From contig JAHFKW010000002.1 of the NCBI GenBank assembly GCA_023245145.1, positions 1-54,600 of the forward strand: a stretch of DNA of 54,600 nt, written 5' to 3'. Source of the stretch: Candidatus Staskawiczbacteria bacterium (GTDB lineage: Bacteria > Patescibacteriota > Minisyncoccia > Minisyncoccales > Staskawiczbacteraceae). A program made the position numbers and the translations under genes. This document shows, piece after piece, positions 49,920-54,600 of this stretch. How positions within the stretch are numbered: the first letter of the stretch is position 1; every line of letters begins with the position of its first letter. Below the pieces are notes generated by a model, which did no database searches, was not told where the DNA came from, and saw nothing but the letters and a program-made list of their open reading frames with translations.

Positions 49920-51358
49920 AAAAAAATAAATCAGAAAAAATCAGGGTAAGATTTGCGCCATCTCCAACAGGAGCCCTTCATATTGGAGGAGCCAGGAGTG
50001 CCTTGTTTAATTACCTTTTTGCTAAACAAAATAATGGCGAATTTATTTTACGCATTGAAGACACCGATAGGGAACGATCAGAGCTAAAATGGGTGCCGGA
50101 AATTATTGATGAATTAAAATGGTTGGGGATTGAGTGGAACGAAGGCCCAGATATTGGTGGACCATTTGGACCATACAAACAGTCACAAAAAACAGATGTG
50201 TATAAAAAATATTTAGAAATTTTACTATTAGAAAAAAAAGCCTATTACTGTAATTGCAGTGCGGAAGAACTGGAAGCCAAACGCCAAGACCAGCAGAGCA
50301 GGGGATTAGCTCCAAAATATGACGGTAAGTGCCGGGATAAAAATCACACCGAAGGCGTCATTCGTTTTATTATTCATGCCCAAAAAATAAAATTCCACGA
50401 TCTCATTAGAAAAGATGTGGAATTTGATATGGGATTATTGGGCGATGTTGTTATTGCTAAAAATTTAGAACAGGCACTCTACCATTTTGTCGTTGTGGTG
50501 GACGATTTTGAAATGCAGATTAGTCATGTTATTCGAGCGGAGGAACATCTATCAAACACTCCAAGACAAATTCTACTGCAAGAAGCATTGGGATTTTATA
50601 CACCGATCTACGCACACTTACCGCTCATGCTTAACGCTGACAGAAGCAAGATGGCAAAACGTTCAGGAGACGTAGCGCTTAGCGATTATCATATGAAAGG
50701 TTACCTACCAGAAGCGATTGTAAATTTTATCGTGCTTTTGGGTTGGAATCCGGGGACGGAAAAAGAAATTTTCAGTCTGGCAGAACTGGTCAAAGAATTT
50801 TCTCTGGAAAAAGTGCAAAAGAGTGGGGCAGTCTTTAACACCCAACGCTTGGATTTTATCAATGGCTTGTATATTCGCGAAAAATCGGTGGAAGCGCTGA
50901 CAAAACTATGTTTACCATATTTACCGGAAGCAGCGGGGGAGTGGCCGGAAAAAACCGTTCATAAAATCATTGCCTCGTGCCAGAGTCGGTTAAAAAAACT
51001 GTCGGATATTACCGACATGACTGAATTTTTCTTTGCCGAAAAATTGTCATTTGATAAAAAAATGTTAGCCTGGAAAGAAATGGGGGATTTAGATATTCGT
51101 GAAGCCTTGTTATTATGCGACACTTCGCTCAAAGAGCTGGGTGCCAGCAAATGGAATGCAGAAGAACTTGAAAAAATACTCGTGCCACTAGCCGAAAAAT
51201 TCAATACAAAAAATAAGGGCTATCTTTTGTGGCCACTACGCGTAGCCCTGTCGGGTAGGGAAGCCAGTGCTGGGCCTTTTGAATTGGCTGATATTTTGGG
51301 GAAAGAAAAGACGCTACAAAGGATTCAGGACGCTATACATTATGGTAAAACCAAATAA
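49916..51358 (+). CDS. gltX: Glutamate--tRNA ligase
   Basis: Charges tRNA-Glu, perhaps also tRNA-Gln. HIGH-type motif is APSPTGALHIGGARSALFNYL and the KMSKS-type motif is KMAKRSGD. The anticodon domain is complete, with the end KGYLLWPLRVALSGREASAGPFELADILGKE. Starts with GTG inside the murG stop. The 480-residue length is normal. Confidence 0.95.
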   Translation: MKKNKSEKIRVRFAPSPTGALHIGGARSALFNYLFAKQNNGEFILRIEDTDRERSELKWVPEIIDELKWLGIEWNEGPDIGGPFGPYKQSQKTDVYKKYLEILLLEKKAYYCNCSAEELEAKRQDQQSRGLAPKYDGKCRDKNHTEGVIRFIIHAQKIKFHDLIRKDVEFDMGLLGDVVIAKNLEQALYHFVVVVDDFEMQISHVIRAEEHLSNTPRQILLQEALGFYTPIYAHLPLMLNADRSKMAKRSGDVALSDYHMKGYLPEAIVNFIVLLGWNPGTEKEIFSLAELVKEFSLEKVQKSGAVFNTQRLDFINGLYIREKSVEALTKLCLPYLPEAAGEWPEKTVHKIIASCQSRLKKLSDITDMTEFFFAEKLSFDKKMLAWKEMGDLDIREALLLCDTSLKELGASKWNAEELEKILVPLAEKFNTKNKGYLLWPLRVALSGREASAGPFELADILGKEKTLQRIQDAIHYGKTK

Positions 51359-51623
51359 CAAGGGGTTTATACTCAATATCGTAGCCATTGTGGTGGTGCT
51401 TGGCATCGTCTTTTTGAGTCAGCAGGCAAACTATGACTATATTGGCGACTGGTTTAAAACTAATATTTATCCTAGAGTCAGCCACGAGATAGAAAGTAGG
51501 GGAGAGGAGGTCCAAAAAGAGGTACTAAAACAAAAAGATATGGTGGCCCAAAGTTTGTGGGATAAAATAAAAATATTTTTCCAGGAAAAGTTTAATACGA
51601 CTTTTAAAACGAATGTGAAATAG
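51342..51623 (+). CDS. Small single-pass membrane protein
   Basis: A 93-residue protein: short basic tail (MVKPNNKG), TM segment (FILNIVAIVVVLGIVFLSQ), then a charged helical region (HEIESRGEEVQKEVLKQKDMVAQSLWDKI). No family is recognised. It overlaps the end of gltX, so it belongs to the same operon. The track start is inside gltX; the ATG used here gives a sensible TM topology. Confidence 0.65.
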   Translation: MVKPNNKGFILNIVAIVVVLGIVFLSQQANYDYIGDWFKTNIYPRVSHEIESRGEEVQKEVLKQKDMVAQSLWDKIKIFFQEKFNTTFKTNVK

Positions 51624-51654
51624 CTTGACTGTCGATGAGGCAGGGCGAGGGCGC

Positions 51655-51683
51655 TTGACACCCGTTTTCAGCTAGATTAGTAT
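51655..51683 (+). promoter_or_regulatory. xerC promoter
   Basis: TTGACA-17-TAGTAT, about 95 bp before the ATG. The leader holds dense symmetrical sites. Confidence 0.65.
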
Positions 51684-51686
51684 TAA

Positions 51687-51754
51687 GATACTATGTCGCA
51701 AAATGTAGGTAAAGCGACAAAGTATCTATAGATACTTTTAAAACGTCGCAAAAT
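51687..51754. promoter_or_regulatory. Cluster of inverted sites in the xerC leader
   Basis: GATACTATGTCGC and GCGACAAAGTATC form an inverted repeat (12 of 13) with a 14-nt loop. The right arm overlaps a perfect 20-bp palindrome AAAGTATCTATAGATACTTT, followed by another GTCGCAAAAT. So the half-site GATACTTTGTCGC occurs three times in alternating direction. It could be an autoregulatory operator, a recombination site or an RNA structure. Confidence 0.6.
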
Positions 51755-51774
51755 CGTGGCAAACATATTATTAT

Positions 51775-52761
51775 ATGAAAAAATCTTTTAAAACTATCGT
51801 TGATCACATTCCTGATTTTTTGGATTATTGTGAAGTAGAAAAAGGTTTGCGCGACAACACGCAAAAAAATTACGCACGCTACTTACACAAATTTACCGAG
51901 TGGCAAAAGGCTAAAAACCTCACTTCCCTGCTCCCCCATCAGTTAACCAGCGAACACATCTGGGAATATCGGCTTTACCTCTCCAGATACCAAAAACCCA
52001 GGCAAAAAGGCTTCACCGGCCTGGAGTCCAGCCCCACCCTAAAAAAAAGCACTCAAAACTACTATTTAATCGCTTTAAGGGCCTTTTTAGGCTACTTTGT
52101 GGCTAAAGACGTAGTTTCGCTACCCCCCGACAAAATAACCCTTCCTAAGGGCGATAAACGCGAAAAAACCCTCAAATTCCTTACCGTCGAGCAAATAGAG
52201 AAACTGTTAACCTCGGCCGACGCCAGCGACTATTTAAGCATCCGCAACCGAGCCATGTTGGAAGCCCTTTTTTCCACCGGCTTGCGTATCGCCGAATTAA
52301 TTTCGCTCAACCTTGAACAGTTTACCAGCCTTAAAAATAAACCGGATTTGGAACTGGGCATTATTGGCAAGGGTGGCAATCCGCGTACGGTGTATTTTTC
52401 CGAGCGCGCGTTAAGCTGGATTAAAAAATGGTTGTCGGTACGTAATTCCAAATCCAAGGCTTTGTTTATTAATTTGCAAAAAGAAAATTCTGACAATGAT
52501 AATCGCATAACTCCAAGATCCGTTGAACGAATTGTAAAAAAATACGCCGTGCTGGCCAGTGTGCCGTTGTTTACCACGCCTCACACCCTGCGCCATTCTT
52601 ATGCGACGGATTTAATGACCCAAGGCGTTGACATCCGCACCGTCCAAGAATTTTTAGGGCACAAAAACATCGCCACCACCCAAATTTACACGCACGTCAC
52701 CAACAAACGCTTACGAGATGTACATCGCCAGTTTCATAGTGGAAAGAATATGAAAAACTAA
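51775..52761 (+). CDS. xerC: Tyrosine recombinase, XerC/XerD type
   Basis: A 328-residue site-specific recombinase. The N-terminal SAM-like domain (FLDYCEVEKGLRDNTQKNYARYLHKF) is followed by a catalytic domain with RNRAMLEALFSTGLRIAELISL (first Arg), TPHTLRHSYATDLM (HxxR) and LGHKNIATTQIYTHV (His and the nucleophile Tyr). Chromosome dimer resolution is the default role. CPR genomes usually have a single Xer gene, so it may act as a homomer. The leader is unusually rich in symmetrical sites, and a repeat-bounded cassette follows. Confidence 0.92.
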   Translation: MKKSFKTIVDHIPDFLDYCEVEKGLRDNTQKNYARYLHKFTEWQKAKNLTSLLPHQLTSEHIWEYRLYLSRYQKPRQKGFTGLESSPTLKKSTQNYYLIALRAFLGYFVAKDVVSLPPDKITLPKGDKREKTLKFLTVEQIEKLLTSADASDYLSIRNRAMLEALFSTGLRIAELISLNLEQFTSLKNKPDLELGIIGKGGNPRTVYFSERALSWIKKWLSVRNSKSKALFINLQKENSDNDNRITPRSVERIVKKYAVLASVPLFTTPHTLRHSYATDLMTQGVDIRTVQEFLGHKNIATTQIYTHVTNKRLRDVHRQFHSGKNMKN

Positions 52762-52803
52762 TTTCCTATTTTGCTTGCACCGCGAAGCCCGCTGGCGAAG
52801 TGG

Positions 52804-52818
52804 TGTCGCATAATAGAG
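52804..52818 (+). repeat. Direct repeat TGTCGCATAATAGAG, left copy
   Basis: Matches the right copy 782 bp away at 14 of 15 positions. GTCGCATAAT resembles the XerC arm of dif sites (TTCGCATAAT). Confidence 0.55.
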
Positions 52819-52826
52819 TTGTAACA

Positions 52827-52855
52827 AGAAAAAAGCCTGACGCGCATGCCAGGCC
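52827..52855 (-). terminator. Terminator of the HExxH cassette gene
   Basis: GCCTG and CAGGC arms, then TTTTTTC on the minus strand. Confidence 0.75.
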
Positions 52856-52875
52856 ATTGATTTTTGTTTGAAGAT

Positions 52876-53466
52876 CTACATCTTGCGCTCTCGCTCAAGA
52901 AACTGTTCTGCGGTCATGTGGAGTAATTTTCCCAAATCTTCCGCATTCAGCAAGAGGCGTTTCTGCCTCAGCTCCTGAGCGCCATACTGCTCGAAGAACT
53001 TAGCATCGAATTCGTAAGCGCCTTTCGAATCACTCTGGTAGTGCCTAGCTTGCACTTCCGTCCAATACTGGCACCGCAGAACTTGAGACGTAATCTTTCC
53101 ATCAAAGAGCGGCACCTTGCAGGTGAATTGGACTCTGTGGCGAACTTCATGAATGCTCGCAGCCAACAGAATTTCCTCCTCCGTTTGATAGACAGCTTTC
53201 GATTCGAAAGCTCGAGCAAGAGCTTCCATTTCCAGCATAGTATGAATAGAGAAATCCTTTCCAGCTGCGAAATACTGCTCCAATCCCTTCTTGAAGATGA
53301 AGTAGAACGACTGATCTGGATGCTCTGGAATATACCCCAAACCGAACTGAGGTTCTCCTGATCCAGGCAACGTATCTACCACAACAACCTTAAGTGGCTG
53401 ACCAGGAAATGCAGCCGTATCAACAAGGCGGATCATTTCCTCTAGTCGCGAAGCAAGATTTATCAC
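52876..53466 (-). CDS. SD-type cassette gene, 196-aa protein with HExxH motif
   Basis: The protein contains AASIHEVRHRVQF, in which HEVRH matches the HExxH zinc-protease motif; a third ligand cannot be assigned. The rest is unrecognised (GLGYIPEHPDQSFYFIFKKGLEQYF; RCQYWTEVQARHYQ). AAAGGGG lies directly against the ATG at 53472 but 6 nt before the GTG two codons on, so the GTG is the better start. TTGACA-16-TATAAT drives it. The unit lies between 15-bp direct repeats next to xerC. Confidence 0.7.
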   Translation of the reverse strand: MINLASRLEEMIRLVDTAAFPGQPLKVVVVDTLPGSGEPQFGLGYIPEHPDQSFYFIFKKGLEQYFAAGKDFSIHTMLEMEALARAFESKAVYQTEEEILLAASIHEVRHRVQFTCKVPLFDGKITSQVLRCQYWTEVQARHYQSDSKGAYEFDAKFFEQYGAQELRQKRLLLNAEDLGKLLHMTAEQFLERERKM

Positions 53467-53514
53467 TACCATCCCCTTTCGTAAGTTGAGGAGCTTGATT
53501 CACTCTATACCTTA

Positions 53515-53542
53515 ATTATAGCACACTATACTATCCTGTCAA
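53515..53542 (-). promoter_or_regulatory. Cassette promoter TTGACA-16-TATAAT
   Basis: Minus-strand full-consensus promoter of the HExxH gene. Confidence 0.75.
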
Positions 53543-53563
53543 TACTAAGCCCTCGCCCAACCA

Positions 53564-53586
53564 AAAACCGCCTTTTAAGCGGTTTT
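53564..53586 (-). terminator. Terminator of the membrane-protein gene
   Basis: AAAACCGC-N7-GCGGTTTT, followed by TTTTT on the minus strand, beside the right direct repeat. Confidence 0.7.
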
Positions 53587-53600
53587 GTCGCATAATAAAG
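53586..53600 (+). repeat. Direct repeat TGTCGCATAATAAAG, right copy
   Basis: Partner of the left copy; one base differs. Confidence 0.55.
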
Positions 53601-53615
53601 TCTGTGGAATACTCT

Positions 53616-54152
53616 CTAGGAGAGCATAAAAAATAAAATACCAATTGCCACAGCCAATAATATATTGAGAAAAGTTCCGAATAAAGAAATATAGAAATAT
53701 GCTTTACCGGCTCTCTTATGTGACCACTGATCATAATTAACTATAGTTTTGATAAATATCCAACCGCCAAAAATTGTAAAGAAAGAATTTACTCTGTCCA
53801 AGCTACTAGAAATATTCGTGTATTTAAGAATAAAATACACGAGTCCCGCAAAAAATATAATTTCCAGCCAACCAACTATTCTAGTTATATATCCTAACTC
53901 TCTAGTTCTATATTCTATATATTTTTCGCTTCCAGAATCTTCTTCTTCAATTTTTATGATTTTAAGTGGTTTTTCTATTTCCTCTATCAATCTACTTTCC
54001 CTAATTTCTTGAACTTCCCTTTCTTTCATTTTGTCTATTGCCCTCTTAGTACTATCCTGAAACCATCCAAGAATGTCTGTTAACCAAAATCTTTGCCAAA
54101 TCCATACAAGAGGTAGCGTAATAAGCATTAGTTGAATCGTCTCCTCAAACAT
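53616..54152 (-). CDS. Membrane protein of unknown function (178 aa)
   Basis: About four TM segments: one at the N-terminus (IQLMLITLPLVWIWQRFWL), then a charged cytoplasmic stretch (RAIDKMKEREVQEIRESRLIEEIEKPLKIIKIEEE), then three near the C-terminus (LEIIFFAGLVYFILKY, FFTIFGGWIFIKTIV, YISLFGTFLNILLAVAIGILFFML). No family is recognised. No SD, so it follows the core pattern. Confidence 0.65.
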   Translation of the reverse strand: MFEETIQLMLITLPLVWIWQRFWLTDILGWFQDSTKRAIDKMKEREVQEIRESRLIEEIEKPLKIIKIEEEDSGSEKYIEYRTRELGYITRIVGWLEIIFFAGLVYFILKYTNISSSLDRVNSFFTIFGGWIFIKTIVNYDQWSHKRAGKAYFYISLFGTFLNILLAVAIGILFFMLS

Positions 54153-54168
54153 ATTATCAATTCTTTAC

Positions 54169-54600
54169 TTACGGCAACTTTACGAATCCTTGGCCCTCAA
54201 ACGCTCTTGCACCAAAGGTTTTGGTGTCGGTCCCTCCGTCTTTATCCTTTACAATAACTTTTACTTTTACCGCTGATTCATAGTTTGTTGGATCGCATCC
54301 ATCTTTATATCCGTCTGCTGGGCCATGATAATATCCATTTTTCACAAGCCCCTTGCCATCGGCCACGCCTGTCAATTTACCACAAGGCGGATTTGGTAAA
54401 ATAAGTTCCCAATGGATGTCTAATTGTTTAGAATCTTTAGGTATGGTAGTAATTTCATAATTGGTTGGACTGACGGGCTCTACAAAATCTTGTTTAACGG
54501 CGGTAATTTTTGGCATAAAGTGCACATTAACCTGTGCATCCCCCACTCCGGATGCTTGTGCCATAACTTTGGCAATGCCCGCGTCAGTGGAAGTTACGGT
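54169..54600 (-). CDS. C-terminal part of a secreted Ig-like repeat protein (cut by window)
   Basis: The reading frame stays open to the window edge, so the ATG in the track is internal. The visible end has VTSTDAGIAKVMAQASGVGDAQVNVHF, like the end of a Big_2-type Ig domain, then a Cys-containing beta region (ILPNPPCGKLTGVADGKGL, YKDGCDPTNYESAVKVKV). Probably a surface protein. The start lies beyond the window. Confidence 0.6.
   Translation of the reverse strand, partial: TVTSTDAGIAKVMAQASGVGDAQVNVHFMPKITAVKQDFVEPVSPTNYEITTIPKDSKQLDIHWELILPNPPCGKLTGVADGKGLVKNGYYHGPADGYKDGCDPTNYESAVKVKVIVKDKDGGTDTKTFGARAFEGQGFVKLP

Noticed and set aside
52804-53600. A dif site
   Set aside because: Only one arm resembles dif; the second arm (TTATGTTAAAT-like) is not present at either copy. 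Kept only as a repeat.

Overview
The window looks like a piece of a Candidate Phyla Radiation (Patescibacteria) chromosome, most likely Parcubacteria-like. The evidence is a 16S rRNA gene interrupted by an intron, a 23S rRNA gene with an insertion in helix 25, an rRNA locus split by about 6 kb of protein genes, compact AT-rich operons for cell wall and translation, and many small proteins without recognisable relatives. Phylum-level placement is inference from gene content and rRNA oddities; no tree was made.

Layout. 1-1980: 3' part of the 16S gene with a group I intron at the E. coli 788 site. 2.2-7.8 kb: greA, tRNA-Ala(UGC), ychF, an RluA-type pseudouridine synthase, a TM-helix channel-like protein, and several small stand-alone genes. 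7.9-12 kb: 23S and 5S rRNA with their own promoter; the 23S gene carries a gene-bearing insertion in helix 25. 12-25 kb: mreC-mreD-PBP2, lysS, a cytidylyltransferase-like gene, serS, a hydrolase, a membrane-anchored MurF, an aminotransferase, a PaaX-like gene, a FemX-like transferase and ftsQ. 25-29 kb: a surface module (CAP-domain protein, sortase, large Cys-rich protein). 29-34 kb: cysS-dnaB-recR on the minus strand, then gtrA and dnaX. 34-42 kb: tRNA-Gln, msrA/msrB, then the heat-shock cluster hrcA-grpE-(WDGH protein)-dnaK ... dnaJ, where the dnaK-dnaJ gap is duplicated. 42-52 kb: tRNA-Lys, a LAGLIDADG-like gene, tRNA-Ala(GGC), a second Cys-rich surface protein, then murL-murD (fused), ftsW, murG, gltX and a XerC-type recombinase. 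52-54.6 kb: a cassette with an HExxH protein, a membrane protein and the tail of a secreted protein.

The main observation is a split in how genes start. Core genes have no Shine-Dalgarno (SD) motif, and at least ten show a -10 hexamer of the form TAnnnT placed 5-6 nt before the ATG, the layout of leaderless mRNAs. The 16S 3' end agrees with this: after GGATCA it reads TTTTTTT, so the usual CCTCC anti-SD is missing. Yet about fourteen small, mostly unrecognised genes between the core operons have the opposite layout. Most have a textbook TTGACA-16/18-TAnnnT promoter, a leader, a strong SD such as AAAGGAGG, and their own hairpin-plus-T-run terminator. At dnaK-dnaJ the flanking promoter and terminator are present twice, each time around a different small gene, as if coding regions were swapped inside a fixed expression frame. 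Another such unit sits inside 23S helix 25 between long inverted repeats, and one next to xerC lies between direct repeats. I consider this set of SD-bearing small-gene cassettes in an anti-SD-less genome the best candidate for an undescribed system. What the proteins do, and how their SD motifs are read, cannot be told from the sequence.
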